A stretch of DNA of 64,000 nucleotides, taken from assembly GCF_026914185.1 (NCBI RefSeq), contig NC_070570.1:1302001-1366000 (forward strand), written 5' to 3'. Positions 1 to 14,115 of the stretch are shown here, piece by piece. The position numbers and the translations under genes were made by a program. How positions within the stretch are numbered: position 1 is the stretch's first letter; each line of letters opens with the position of its first letter. The stretch is from Puccinia triticina. Its lineage: Eukaryota > Basidiomycota > Pucciniomycetes > Pucciniales > Pucciniaceae. The notes under the pieces were generated by a model that was not told where the DNA came from, did no database searches, and saw nothing but the letters and a program-made list of their open reading frames with translations.

Positions 1-29
1 TCACGACAAGCAGCTGAAAGCAGGCCAGG

Positions 30-2219
30 ATGGTAAATACGCGAAATCAAGGCCCCAGTGCCGGCGTCGAACGGGTACCCACGCAGCCTAAAAGCAATGC
101 GTACAGCCCCGATAAAGATCACGTTAACGTCCCCAAATTCGACGGTACCAATTTTCCGCTATGGGAAAGGAAAATCAAAATGCATCTTTGACCCCGTCGG
201 CTTGAAAGCTATATTGAGGAGCCTTTGTCAGAAGAACCCGAGGAGGACGAACTGCAAGGAGCCCTCAGAACCTGCAGCATTTTGAGCGAAGCACTCTCAA
301 ATGCGGTCTTCACCAGCGTCATCAACGACGACAACGAACAGGATCCTTTCTCAATCTGGTCGGATATCAAGACCATCTACGCCTCCGACTCCTTATTGTC
401 GGTGTTCCAAGTTTGGAACAAATGGCTCGACATACAATATAACAAAGATCTTAACTCGTACATCGTCGAGATGGAAGAAAGCCTCACCGAGTTCAGTTCA
501 CTCGGCCTGAAAGTCCCTGACGTTCTCGTTGGTTGCGGCATCGTCGGCAAGATCACGAAGCGTCGCCCCATGCTAATGCAGGCACTCTTTACTGATCTCA
601 AAGCTCTGGCCAAGCCCAAGGAGATAATCGCCAAGCTACGCGACATAGGCCGCCATGAAACCGTCACCAAGAGGAAGTTCGTTGAGGATCCTGAACCCTC
701 CTCAACCGCGCTCGCTACCGGACCCAGCCGAAAGCCAAAAAGGCAAGGAGGACCGAGCTCAGGCGCTGCAGGACCAGTCATCCGCTGCAGCCACGGGAAA
801 CACAATCCCAGAGCCACCACTCACGTCGAAGCAGACTGCTGGACTATCCACCCGTCAACGCGGCCACCAGAACGACCGCTCCAGCAGCAAGATCGGCCCC
901 AGAAGAGGCAACGTTCATCCTACCACACCACAGCCGATGATGAGGACGGCGATGAGGAGCAAGACGCGCTGCATACGGCCATTGTGAAGCCCTCTTTCAC
1001 GTACAACACCACCCTGACCGGTACAGCTCTCTCGACAATCCTCGACTCGGGAGCAAGCAATCATATGCTTAACTCCCTGGATTATTTCTCGGCAACGACA
1101 CCAGTCCACATAAGCATCGTTACCGGGAGCGGCAAGTCGGAGCTCGTCGCAGTGGCAAAGGGGACAGCCCACATGCGCCTTCCCTCGGGTCAGATCCTCA
1201 ATCTTCCCGACGCTCTCTTCGTGCCTAATCTCTCCAGGAACCTCATCTCCATGGTTCAGCTCATGGACTGCCGGGTCGTCATCAGCAAGAACGACGGTCA
1301 CTTTGAAGTAAAGCTAGACGATGCGGACCCGTTTCGAGTGGGCATAGACAACGACCTGCTCGAAATAGCAGGGGCAAGACCCAACCACAAGACAAGCCTG
1401 TCCACAGCAATTGCGCCCCGTCTATCCGACTTTCAAAAGTGGCACAACAGGCTCGGTCACGCTAGTTCCGGCCGGATTGCTCAGGCCACTCAAGAGAAAA
1501 TAGATCTCACCAAAACGCACTCATGCTCGGCCTGCATGCAGGGCAAGCTCACTCGCATTCCCTGTAATGGCTCCTTCAAAGACGCTGACGCGCCCCTCAG
1601 CGTGGTGCACGGTGACCTGGTTGGACCTGTCTCACCTCCAAATAATGGCGGAGCCCGTTATTTCTTAACACTAGTCGACCAGTTCACTGGATATATTCAC
1701 ACGGTGATCCTCAAGGAGAAAAGCCAAGCCTCGAGTGCCATCCTTGACTACAAGGTGTTCTTCGAGAAGCAAACGGGCCACAACCTCAAGAAGATCATCA
1801 CCGACGGAGGCGGCGAATTCGTAAATGGCACCCTAGGCGAGTTCCTCAAAGCCGAGGGTATTCAGCACAACGTCGCTCCCGCCTACACTCCTCAAAACAA
1901 CGGCCTAGCTGAAAGAGCAAACCAGACGATAATTGACATGACACGCTGTCTGCTCATGCAGGCCAACCTGGCCCCAGAATGGTGGGCAGAATCAGTGAAA
2001 GCGGCCACAGCAACGACCAACTGCCTCCCCTCACTGGCTAAAAGCAAATCCTCCCCACTCGAGCTACTCTTCAAAGCCAAGCCGAACATCCATTTCTTCC
2101 GGCCGTTCGGCTGCCGAGTCTGGATAGTCAAGCCTAAACCAAAAAGGGTCGCAAAATTTGCCTCCATATCATGGGAGGGAGTCTTACTCGGCTACGAGAA
2201 CAACTACTCATCTTATTGA
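30..2219 (+). pseudogene. Copia-1 Gag-protease-integrase part of polyprotein
   Basis: Translation opens at the ATG at 30 (MVNTRNQ). It runs through a Gag start of the copia type (FDGTNFPLWERKIKMHL) to a TGA at 189-191, continues in the same frame, and stops again at TGA 2217-2219. Motifs in order are an aspartic protease active site (LDSGASNHM, near 1050), the GAG-pre-integrase motif WHNRLGHAS (near 1440), a zinc-binding CxxC (SCSACMQGK), and the integrase core with HGDLVGP and DGGGEF (near 1600-1820). Both stops fit a former CGA: the frame simply continues after each. It encodes the capsid and the enzymes for particle assembly and integration. The product would now be truncated. Confidence 0.9.
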
Positions 2220-3806
2220 GTCCTTCGCTTTGAAGATATGTCGATAATCACAGCCAAACATGTCCACTTCGACGAAGCAACCTTCCCCGAATGCCCAGCG
2301 CTCAACAAAAACCATCTGGCTCTCGGGCCTAACAAACTACCGAGTTTCAACTCAGCGGATCCGCTGCCATTCGCCAAAGAAGACCCTTCAAGCTATGATC
2401 AACAGGACTCTCAACCAGCCGGGGAACTGGAGGAGGAGGAGCGGGACATCTCCCGGATCGTTCAAGAACTGCGTTCTGCCAGCCCCGACATGCAACTCAC
2501 CCAGGAAAACCCCAAGAAGCCAACTGACCGGCAACAGGCGTCTCTACCGGCGGGGAGGCGCTATGCCTGGACATCGGCGCCGCCACCAAAGGAGATCTCC
2601 AGTGGGATCGACGCCAGCAACATCATAGAAGGCAAACGGCTTCGACAAGCTTTCATCATTGAGATTGGAGTCGACCCCAAGAACCACAAACAGGCAATGA
2701 GCGGAGCCGATTGTGACAGCTGGACTCAAGCGGAGCAAAAAGAGATCGCCAATATGCTGCGCCACCAGGTCTGGATTGTCCGCCAACGACTCCAATCTGA
2801 CGAGCCAATTCCATCCACCTGGGCCTACAGGAAGAAGTTGGGAGCCTCCAACGAGGTCATCGAATTTAAAGCGCGGATTTGCGCGCAGGGATTTCGACAG
2901 GTCCATGGAAGAAACTTCAACGTAATTTATGCCCCAACGGGCAAGGCCGCCTCTCTGCGGCTACTCATCTCATTCGCAGTCAACCACGGGATGAAGATAC
3001 ATCAGCTCGACGTCAGAAGTGCCTTCCTAACCTGCCCCCTGGAGGAAACGGTCACCCTGCTGCCGCCGCAGGGGTACGATTGCCCTCCTAACTCCGTCCT
3101 TCACCTGAATAAAGCCATATATGGACTGCGACAAGCCCCGCTCGTCTGGTACAAGCGCTTGACCAGCTACCTAAAGACACTAGGCTTCAATATCTCAGTA
3201 TCCGACCCCTGCGTATTCTGGAGACGCGAGCAAGATGGCAAGCCAGCAACCTGGCTGTTTGCGCATGTGGATGACATCGTCATCATCAGCCACAAGCCTG
3301 AGGTATTTCGACGCGAAATGGAGAAGGATTTCGAGATCAAGTATCCGGGTGAAGCGGAGTTCCTTCTCGGCATGAACATTGAGCGTTTCAAGGGCGGGCT
3401 TCAAATAAACCAAACACAATACGTCGAGCGGAAGCTAGCCGAATACGGTCTCGACAGGGAGCATCCCGCCTCCTGTCCCCTCAATCCCAGAGAGAGACTC
3501 TCTAAAGCAACCCCCCATGAAATCAAGACTCTCAAGAATTTAAACATCAATTACCGGGGACTCGTGGGATCGCTAAATTACCTAAGCATCCTTACTAGAC
3601 CAGACATCTCCCTGGCGGTCAGCCAGCTATCTCAGTATCTGGAGGAACCAGGAGTCAAGCACTACCAGGCGGCGGTGCAAGTTTTCCGCTACCTGTCAGG
3701 CACCAGGCAAGTCGGACGATCAGAATCCGCCTGCCTCAAATCCTTTTCGGATGCCGACTGGGGGAACTGCCCGGATACTCAAGGGCCACCACCGGCTTTG
3801 TGGTGA
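2220..3806 (+). pseudogene. Copia-1 reverse transcriptase and start of RNase H
   Basis: This continues the frame of the preceding segment after the TGA. An N-terminal linker leads into the RVT_2-type reverse transcriptase: WAYRKKLG, then IHQLDVRSAFLTCPL, AIYGLRQAPLVWY, and the catalytic HVDDIVI motif near 3265. RNase H begins at FSDADWGNCPDT (near 3750). A one-base deletion at about 3779-3783 then shifts the frame and the segment ends at 3806. The RT catalytic aspartates are intact, so inactivation comes from the stops and the shift, not from active-site loss. Confidence 0.9.
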
Positions 3807-4387
3807 CGGCCGGCTCCCACTTGCTTAATTGGAAGTCTAGTAAACAGCCAACAGTCTCCCTCTCGACTGCGGAGGCCGAGTATAAGGCCCTTTCGGATCT
3901 TGGGAGGGACCTCGCATGGTTCGCGAGCCTCATCAAAGAAATTGAACTTCAAAAATCGGTTGAAAACATCGACGTGGCAGTGGACAACAAAGGCGCCATT
4001 GACCTGGCCAACAGCGAAACCTCTCAAAACAGCTTCCGGACGAAACACATGAATATCCGGCTTCACTTTGTCCGCGAGCTCATCCTGTTCAAAATCATCA
4101 AACTCCGATACGTCAAGACAAGCGCCAATGCCGCTGATTTCCTCACGAAACCTCTTGGAAGATCGGTCATCCGCCGCTCTCTTGCCCAAATTGGCATCAT
4201 CCGAATCTCAGAAGCTACTTCGAATCTCACAACTCAAAGTATGCGAGGCTGTAGGAATCTGGACCAAGACCCACACCCGCAGCAATCTTTAAGGAAGCTC
4301 GCGCGGACAGACCAAGGCGCAAGCCCAAGCCCAGCTGCAGAGAAAGGTAAACCCTTTCGCAGTCCAGACCCCAGACCCCAGCCCTAA
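3779..4387 (+). pseudogene. Copia-1 RNase H (frame-shifted 3' part)
   Basis: The RNase H domain resumes in the next frame with RATTGFVVTAGSHLLNWKSS, followed by LSTAEAEYKAL, VDNKGAIDLA, RTKHMNIRLHF and ADFLTKPLG. These are the standard C-terminal landmarks of Ty1/copia RNase H. The true product end is probably near 4240. The tail to 4387 is low-complexity and Pro/Gln/Ser-rich, and may be read into noncoding or LTR sequence. Confidence 0.85.
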
Positions 4388-5480
4388 CCACAGAAGCTGA
4401 TGCATAGTATTGCTTGACGATTGCAGAAGCGAACCAGGCTAGAACCTTATTGGTCAACGCCCAAAGCCAAACTCAGCCCAGACGGAGAAGCTTGTACGTC
4501 CCGAGATCAAGCGGAAAGTAGACTTAAAACCTTAAGACTAACTTTGCCGTGTTCTTATGCAGAACTCTCGAGGAATGACTTGGTCCCAAGAATCAACCAG
4601 AACTACTAGGCAGACTATTGGAAGCAACAGCTATCTGTAAGTACAGCACATACCAGACCAAGCACAAAAAAGAAAAGACCCTGAATCTAACGCAGACGTT
4701 GATTCATTCATCCACTAGAAACAGACGCATTGGAAGCGTTCAGACAGGATAAGACGAAGTTATTGCGATAACTCGACTTATACCCGTGAGTAGAAAACAA
4801 GACAGAAAAGAAAGAACAAAACAGAAAAAAGAAACTGAAGCCGGCATTGTGTGTATCTTGCGTTGCAAACTGCTCGGCGTACAGGACCTTTTTCCCGCGC
4901 ACATAACCGTTGACGTGACAGCACCGCGCCAAGCGCATCGCCCTTTAAACCTTCTTTCAGACACAGATCCCAGGCACATTCTGCCCTGCTTTCAGGTGCA
5001 TACTTGTGCAGACTTTTTCTACTCATCTCAGAACTATACCTTTGTAAATAGCATTCTAACAAGCAATATAACCTTTCAGTTGCTCGTATTCTTTTAAACA
5101 CAAGGGAAAATAAAGGAAACATAGTGTGATGAGTCAGGAAGAAAGAGGCAGAGAGAAGAAAGAAAAGAAGCAAGGAATGAAAAGCCAGAAAACACTCAAA
5201 ACAGACAAACCAAACAGAAAGGAAAGAAACCAGAAACAAACAAGAAAATAAACCCACAGCAGGCGCTGTGTTAGGACCAAGAAAGCTGAAGGGGGATGGG
5301 GAACTGAGAAGGAAGAGAGATGGGAAGATAGACAGAAGGAAAATGAGGGGGAAGATCTTGAAGGGGGAGCCAGTTGAAAGTGGGGAGGTGATGAAGAGGG
5401 AAATTGAGGTTTGGGTTCTTGATGCCTTGATGATGGGATCTTGAGGGGAGAGTCTTGATGATCCTGGTGGCGGTGATGTC
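4388..5480. other. Noncoding, purine-rich on the + strand; possible Copia-1 3' LTR region
   Basis: No coding signal survives inspection. 4780-5260 is strongly A/G-rich on the + strand (runs of AGAAAGAA type). Part of this may be the 3' LTR of Copia-1, but without the 5' LTR its limits cannot be fixed. Confidence 0.5.
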
Positions 5481-5830
5481 TTGACTAGCTGGCCACGAGA
5501 GGGGCCACCGCAACGGCCGGGCCGTACTGGCCATCAAAGAGAGTGCACACCCTGTTTGATGGCTGGTGCAACTCAACCATTGAAGCCCTCTGATGGCCAA
5601 GTTGCACCAACCAGCAGTCAGAGTGTGTACTCCCCTCAATGGCCGGTACAGCCCAGCCATTGGAGGGATTTTGCCTCTGATTGCCGAGCCATACCGGCCA
5701 TCAGGAGGAGTTCAAACTCCCTTTGATGGCTGATTAGTATTGGTCACCAATGGGAGTACTCAATCCCTTCAATGGTTGGCACCTGTACCGGCCATTGAAG
5801 GGAGTCTCCCTGAGATGAACCGTTTGCACC
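5481..5830. repeat. Degenerate tandem array around GGCCATTGA / TCAATGGCC cores
   Basis: Units of roughly 50-60 bp alternate between a 'gatggc...accatt' and a 'ccattga' arm, each with an inner CCGGTA or ACCGGCCAT core close to self-complementary. The layout recalls the array inside the hAT-type element at 17184-18102, with different sequence. Confidence 0.6.
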
Positions 5831-5929
5831 TGTGACATAGGTGTGCAATGTCACAAGGGTCTGTGCTTGACATTTCCACCCTCAGGTTTTCCCAAACCTG
5901 AGGTTGGACATGGGCAACAACATTCCTTG

Positions 5930-6720
5930 CCAAGCTGGAATATATCCAGTTTGCCAAGAGGACTCCTCCCAGCGACTCTCAGCGAGCTGGCTGGATACAA
6001 AGTACCCAGCTTGCTTTGAGAACCCCCCTCTGCGAGCTGTATACATAATTATCCAGCTCTACGGGAGCAGTCCTCTCGGCAAGCTGGGTATATATATATC
6101 CAGCTGGGCAATTGAGAGCTCGCTGGGAGGACCTCCCTATATGTATTCAGCTCGGTCACTGGGGCAAGTCATCTTGGCAAGCTGGATTCATATGTATCCA
6201 GCTCACTGGGAGGAGTCATCCCAGCGGCAGAATGGTATGTCAGCTCTCCGGGAGGAATCCTCCCGTCCTGCTTGGCTGAGAGGGCCTGTTAGGAGCAGTC
6301 CCTTTTCTTGGAAAGCTTATCCAGCTTGGCAAGCTGTTCACATATCCAGCTCCCTGAGTGGACTCACCTCTTTGATGGAAGGCATTCCTCTGATCAATAA
6401 GGTGTACACAAGTCCAACAGAAGGGATTGATTCCTCCAGTCAGAGGTGTGTAAACATCTTCAACCACAGTGATTCCTCTGGTGGAAGAGTTTTACATAAA
6501 TCCAACAGGAGGGATTTATTCCTGTGGTCAGAGGTATGTACACCTTGACCGCAGGTATTCCTCTGGTCAAAAAGGTATGTACACCTGATTGACCAAAGGG
6601 ATCCCTCTGGTAAAAGAGATTTAAATAACTCTTCAACAGGAATCCCTCCGTCAGAGGGGGGGTATGCCTCCTCAGATGGGGGGATTCCTCCAGTCAAAGA
6701 GGCAGTGCAAATCTTTGACA
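5930..6720. repeat. Degenerate array of AGCTGG...CCAGCT palindromes and TCCTCTGGTC units
   Basis: From 5930 to about 6350 the motif 'caagctgg(a/g)tatatatccagct' recurs with variation, giving self-complementary units. From 6360 to 6720 a second unit 'ggtatgtacac...ggaggaatccctc' recurs. Open frames across it have repetitive, unrelated-looking translations and are not called as genes. Confidence 0.6.
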
Positions 6721-6849
6721 GGAGGAATCCCTAGAATTGAGGACTGTGATTGCAGGCATTTCCCCAGTCAGAGATGTGCAATTGTTGGAATTTCTCCAGC
6801 CAGAGCCTCAAAGGTCAATTTGAATCGCAGCACAGAAGTTGTACTGTTC

Positions 6850-7735
6850 ACCAGGAAAATAAAATAGTCAGTTGATGACAAGTGACATTACACCAGCTCC
6901 AGCCAGCTACCCACCATCTATCCAATATCTATCCACTATCTACCCCAATTTCCAACCATCTCCTCAACTTCCAAAATTTACCAAGGAGGTCCTGTTCAGT
7001 TTTTGATGAGCCCAACTGATCCTCAGTTCTGTTCAGCTGATACTAAGCTTTGGCACCCAGTTCATACTCAGCTTTTCTGCCCAGCCCATACTCAGCTTTT
7101 TCACGCAGCTTACTCTCAGAATTGGAATAAAGCCTTTTGACCAGTCATTGCCCAGGTGATGCTCAGCTTTGTACTAGTCCTGGCGCAGCTGATGCTCAGC
7201 TTTGTACCAGTCCTTGCTCAGCCTTTTCCTAGTCCTGTCCCAGCTGATGCTCAGCTTTGGCCCAGTCCTGGGCTCGCTGGACAGCTGATGCTCAGCTTGC
7301 TGAGTATCAGCTGAGCCAGGCCAGGGAAAAATATGGGAATCAGCTTGGACAGGACCAGAGCTGAAAATCAGCTAGGGTAGGGCCAAAGCTGAGCATCAGC
7401 TGAGCCATGGACAAGGCTGAGCATCAGCTGTGCCACGGCCAAAGATGATCAGCAGGTGGCCAGTTCCAAAGCTGAGCATCAGCTTGGCCAGGGGAAAAAC
7501 TGAGCATCAGCTGAGCCAGGGTAAAAGCTGAGAATCAGCTGGGCCAGGGCAAAAGCTGAGCATCATCTGGTTTTTTCACATTGAGTGCTTTGATCCTGAC
7601 ACCTATCATGTGAGCCCTAGATGTGCTGGTGGAGAGGAGCAGCATTGGAGCAGTGTTGGAGCTGAAAACAAAGCTGTGTCATGTCACTTGCCATCAAGTG
7701 ACTACTTTTTTTTCCTGGTGGTTGTATTATGTGTA
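6850..7735. repeat. About 880-bp imperfect palindromic element with CAGCTGATGCTCAGCTTT arrays
   Basis: The left end (CACCAGGAAAA, then TAGTCAGTTGATGACAAGTG, near 6850-6890) and the right end (reverse complement of CACCAGGAAAA, then TAGTCACTTGATGGCAAGTG, near 7695-7735) form terminal inverted repeats. The left half carries several direct copies of 'cagctgatgctcagcttt'. The right half carries the reverse complement, 'aaagctgagcatcagctg', several times. The switch of orientation is near 7290-7310. The whole can fold into a long hairpin. No transposase is present. Confidence 0.7.
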
Positions 7736-8743
7736 ATTGTAAAAATGTGGTGCAAACAAGACAACCTGTGGGTCACAGATGTATGGTGATTACTTGTACC
7801 AAATACTTGCCTGTTGTTCATTCCAAGATCCTGGCACCTGCACCCACACCCAGCACCCATAGATGAGTACTTATTGTAAGCCTGAAAGTACTACTCTACA
7901 CGTTCTGTGTACTTGCCAAGGAGTACTTTGTGTCATCCCTATGAATAAGCATGTCTTGCACTGCTTCAACAGATGTCATGCTTGATGGTTACAGAAGAAA
8001 ATATGACTGGAAGTATCTCAATTGCCACAGCCTTGTGTTGTGGTGTTAACTCACCAGATTATACAAGCATGACTAGAGCAGAGATTGATATTGGTTGAAC
8101 ATGACATCAAGCTAGCACATGACTGAGTTAAAACTGAGGCACAGCTCACATCTGGCAGACTTCCTGAAAGAAGTTAGCATCTGGCACTCTCTGGAGAGTG
8201 CGACCATTCCCCCCCTGGTGACTGAGCCACATGAGCTAGGTTGAAGGTCCCAGGCAAGTTTGTGTTCTGCTCCCAAAATGAGCTACAAACAAAAGTACAA
8301 CACTGCCTGTCCTTCCTGTAAAGTTCATGGAATAAGACTTATCATTTCAAGCAAGCCCAATGACATCCCCAAAACATTGGCAAAACAAGTTCAACCAGAT
8401 TTGTAAAGATAGGAGCCACAGTGCAACCAAACATCCATTTATGTCAGCCCTGTTCAATGGTTTTATAATCAAGTGTAATGAAATATGATGAAGTGAATTG
8501 TAACTTTAACGGTGAAACATCACTTTGCTGTGGTAAATATTGATGCATGTCAAGATGTCACTTCATACAACTTATCTATCTTGCTCATAACCACAATGCA
8601 ACAAGAGGGACCTCCCATGTAATCTGTCAATCTGTCACTGCAATCCAGGGAAAGGATGTGTCAGAGTGCATGACATGTCTCATTTGCTATGAAAATCTGC
8701 TTTTTGCAGGAAGAAAACCTGCATTGAATTTCCCAATTTTGTC

Positions 8744-8750
8744 TATAAAT
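8744..8750 (+). promoter_or_regulatory. TATA box of the left-arm gene
   Basis: TATAAAT followed by AGGGGGCTTGGAGGG lies about 490 bp upstream of the ATG at 9232. The same box is conserved in the right arm on the opposite strand. A leader exon would run to about 8835, where GAG|GTAAAT forms a donor. The matching acceptor is TTCTGTTCAG at 9048-9057. Confidence 0.55.
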
Positions 8751-9231
8751 AGGGGGCTTGGAGGGAGCACCCTTCATTCCCTCACACCAAACCTGCAAAG
8801 CAGTCTTTGAGTTTTTGAATAGCTATATACAAGAGGTAAATAATTCTGTTGCATATTGATCAAATGTGATCATATAGACATAGATTCAATAGAACAGAGC
8901 TCATATACTCCGGTTTGTTTTGGCTGCCCATCCAGGATAACTGTCATAAAATTCACAATGGTTAACTTACTGAGATTTTTTATAGTTAAGCTTCACTTTT
9001 TCTGTCGTAAATAACCAGCCAAAAGAGTATGGTTAACTGTTGAATAATTCTGTTCAGCTCCAAGCAATTGGTTCAGTGGCTGGCATACCTGTAGGAAGAG
9101 ACACTTCGCCTGCTGCCACAGCAGTCCTTGCTGCTGAAGCGGACCATGGCAGTGGTGCTTTGGAGGCTCACTCCGCTGAGCATGCCTTAGATCCAATCCC
9201 AAGCCATCACAACCTACCAGCTGAAAATCAA

Positions 9232-9922
9232 ATGGCTGTTAGGGAATCCCCTCGTTTCCCAGAAGGAGACAGCAAAGTGAGTTCCCATCGAAACCAGAGC
9301 CGACGCAATAGATCTTTTCATGGGCACTGATGATGACGAATGTTTTTCCCATTTTCTTTATGGATAGAGCGACAAAGAGCACATAGTTGACAGCGATGAA
9401 GAAGGGAGCATTTCCGAGATGGACGCGTCTGCAAACGGGAAGGAGCACGTGGCAGAAGCGGAGGGCGAAAGGGAAGAGCAAGCGGGCCTAGTGGCCCTGG
9501 GTCAGCCTGGAAAGGATGCCAGCGTGGGCGCCCGTCGGGGCGTGCTTTCGTGGCTTTTCCGCAAGGAAAATCTCCGGCCGATGGCGATGACGGCGGCCAA
9601 GGCGACGGGGATTTTTTACCTGACCAAACTGGGCACACAAGCGGCCCATCTGGTAGGAAGGAATTGGGGAGACTTGCGTTTCTTGACACGGGATGACATA
9701 GAGCAATACAAGAATGTTGCGCACTCTGTGCTCTGGATGGGCACTGTCCTCGGCGCCTACGTTGTGACTTACCCGTGTGAATTCGCTCCTGAAGTCTGTC
9801 GACAAATCGCCATTCTCATCTGTGGTGACTCTACTTCTCACCATTGCTATTACACAACATTGCCAAGATCAGCTTGGACCGGGTGACTTTCTGTATCCAA
9901 TCTTCTTCTAGCTGCAAAATGA
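9232..9922 (+). CDS. Small spliced protein of unknown function, left-arm copy (about 170 aa)
   Basis: I do not recognise the family. Inferred exons are 9232-9276, 9368-9824 and 9912-9922. Introns 9277-9367 (91 bp, GTGAGT...GATAG) and 9825-9911 (87 bp, GTGACT...TCTAG) both keep the frame. The product starts MAVRESPRFPEGDSK, has an acidic stretch (DSDEEGSISE), then a basic segment and two hydrophobic segments (AMTAAKATGIFYLT and GTVLGAYVVTYPCEF), and ends after ICAAK. A membrane-associated protein is possible. The frame is also open upstream of the ATG to the acceptor at 9057, so a longer N-terminus is possible. A near-identical inverted copy lies at 15015-15565. The exact start and the gene's activity are uncertain. 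Confidence 0.5.
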
Positions 9923-10139
9923 CTGTTCCAACACGCGTGGCAAACTCCATTCCTGATATACCCAGTGTCTTTTTTTTTTACTTCCTTTTTGATCGGTCGG
10001 TTTTTTTTTGTCCTCCACCTCGCTAGAAATCTTCGGGACAGATCCTACATATTGGCCATTATTTTGAAGCCACTTAGACCAGCATGATAAAACATCCAAA
10101 ATCCAAAAAGAAATACTATTCCTTCTTGATCTCCATGTG

Positions 10140-10240
10140 TTTGAAACCGGGCAGGCTCATGAGACAGTGGAGTGACTGGTCAGACGGTTGGTCTGCTCTA
10201 GCCTCTAGGCCACGATGCCACCCCAATGACTATCTGCGCC
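10140..10240 (-). other. tRNA-related (SINE-like) segment, left arm
   Basis: The minus strand reads GTGGCCTAGAGGCTAGAG, close to a pol III A box (TRGCNNAGYGG), and about 50 nt later CGGTTTCAAAC, close to a B box (GGTTCGANNCC). The spacing is tRNA-like but no complete cloverleaf is evident. The right arm has the same segment with a short deletion in the A box. Confidence 0.4.
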
Positions 10241-10499
10241 AAAACTTAACGTCACTGGGCCTTTTCATACAAAAGGTGTTTTAGTGCCCACCCTGCACAA
10301 CAAAATCTGTTTGTTTGTTTGGGAACAAAAGCGAACCACTTCCACCCGATCGCTTTTTGTTTTCTTTTTCCGTATTTTGCGGCCAGGCGCGTTCAGATTG
10401 TGTCTGGTTGTATAAGATGGTGTCTCCAGATTTTTTGGGGGTCCACAGCTCGTTGATGTGAGCGGTGTTTGTATTACACAAAGACACAAAGTGACATGA

Positions 10500-12567
<2,068 letters not shown>

Positions 12568-13761
12568 TAGCACAGACGAGTTGTTAACTCTTCTCATTGG
12601 CTTGGTCTTAGTTCCACCCATTCTTGTGTCTTCGTCTTCTTCATTCTCCCTCTTTCTTATCTCTTTTCTCTAATATATGTGACTGTGATTTGTTTTTCTA
12701 AAGTAAGTTGCAATACGTTCTCCACCCTTTCCCTCCACCACATTGTTCTCCCTGTAAATGAAGTTGAATTAGAAACTAGAAATACTTATCTAGACAAAAA
12801 GGCATTGTTTTTTCTCCGTCGTTTCACATAAAAAAAGCACCGTGGATTATATCCATTCCTTGAACTTCAAAAGAAACTTTCAGCCCTAGTATTGAACAGC
12901 TCAGCCGCCAACTTTCAAGAGGTACTGGAGGACTTCCCGTGCCATCTGGGACCCCCGCAGATGTTGGTTTAGACCCGAAGAGTCTAAATTTCACAGGGAA
13001 ATCTGGCCTTTTGGGCTCTAGATCACTTCTGGGAGACCTGCAGATCTTCCTTTTGCCACTTGGTGTGTCAGAACAAACCTGAACTCTAACTTACAAAAGT
13101 GAATGTGAGGGGCTCCTAGCCACTTGAAACTCCCTAATATTGTATTTTGACCACTCGCTTTCGAGATAGCTTCTGCTCATTGAGTGAGGATCCATACTGA
13201 CTTTTGTTCTGGAAAAGAAGCAGTTGGTTTACTTTCTTTTGCTTTTTTCCTTAGAAATCACACCTCAAATTTGCAGCGGCGAAGCCGCTGTGATGACAGC
13301 TGGGTTTTGTACGGAAAGATAGCTGAAAGTGCGCTGAGGCTCCATTCCAGGCGGGGGATGGAGCCTCTATTTATAGGGGAGGGCCTCTAGCTACAAGATT
13401 GGCTAGGCCCAAGAGAAACAAAGGACAACAAGAGGAGCGGACTCCAAAGAGTCCGCGAATAGAAACAAGGACAACAATGGGCAAGAGACAACTAGGCGAG
13501 TCTTTAGAAGACCGCATACAGAGGTAAAGGAAAGGAAGATAAGGACGGCGTCTTTATCCGCTCAACAAAGGGGGCAGCGCCAGGCCGGCGTCGGGACATC
13601 ACACCGCCTTGGCCTCTGGTGTTGCTAAAATGCGGGGCATGAAGCGAGGAACATTCATACTGTTGGAAGAAAATACAACCACAGAAAGTGTTGTCCTTAT
13701 CAAATCAAAGGACTGGTTTGTGAATGCAGAGCAGAAAAGGATTCAACAGATACCAATTAAT
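12568..13761. other. Noncoding rest of the inverted-repeat spacer
   Basis: MCM3 3' flank, then AT-rich sequence with no credible frame. At 13365-13375 a TATTTATAGGGG box follows a GC-rich stretch and could be an LTR-type promoter. No paired repeat was found in the window, so no element is called. Confidence 0.4.
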
Positions 13762-14024
13762 ACAAACACCGCTTATCACATAAACGAGCTATGTATGTAT
13801 GTACCGGACCCCACAAATCTGGAGACACCATGATCTTACACAACCAGCCAGATCTGCATGCGCCGGGCTGCAAATTACGAAAGAAGGAAATTAATACAAA
13901 GCGATTGGATGAAAGTGGTTTGCTTTTGTCCTCAAACAAACAACCAAACAGATTTTGTTGTGCAGGGTGGGCACTAAAGCACCTCTTTAAAAGGCCCAGC
14001 AACGTTAAGTTTTGGCGCAGACAG

Positions 14025-14115
14025 TCATTGGGGTGGCATCGTGGACTAAAGCAGACCAACCGTCTGACCAGTCACTCCACTGTCCCATGAGCGTGCCCGG
14101 TTTCAAACACATGGA
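14025..14115 (+). other. tRNA-related (SINE-like) segment, right arm
   Basis: Counterpart of 10140-10240: GGGTGGCATCGTGGACTAAAG, then CCGGTTTCAAACACATGG. The A-box region has lost several bases relative to the left arm, while the B-box-like sequence is kept. Confidence 0.35.

Larger units (their letters stand above)
1..4400 (+). mobile_element. Copia-1: Ty1/copia retrotransposon, 5' LTR outside window, decayed
   Basis: The coding order Gag, protease, integrase, reverse transcriptase, RNase H on the + strand defines a Ty1/copia (Pseudoviridae-type) element. The polyprotein ATG is at 30, so the 5' LTR and primer site lie left of the window. No second copy of an LTR is available here, so the 3' LTR (expected within about 4.2-5.1 kb) cannot be delimited. 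Two in-frame TGA codons and one frameshift make the copy inactive. Confidence 0.9.
7736..10490. repeat. Left arm of a large inverted repeat
   Basis: This stretch matches the reverse complement of 13762-17170 plus 18103-18156 almost throughout. Examples are 8993-9200 against 15595-15804, 9908-10099 against 14148-14339, and the innermost block ending in 'gtttgtattacaca' near 10490 against 'tacaaacaccgc' at 13762. Identity is high in the middle and lower in the outer 7.7-8.9 kb and inner 10.1-10.5 kb parts. It lacks the TRIM, hAT and copia insertions of the right arm, so it serves as the empty-site reference. Confidence 0.85.

Noticed and set aside
2217..2219. TGA read-through as a regulated or recoded stop
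   Set aside because: TGA positions differ between elements and lie inside domains, with some accompanied by frameshifts; CpG decay is simpler.
4778..5257. Long minus-strand frame of about 160 codons, rich in Phe, Leu, Ser and Cys
   Set aside because: It is the complement of an A/G-rich tract; composition alone keeps it open and no motif is seen.
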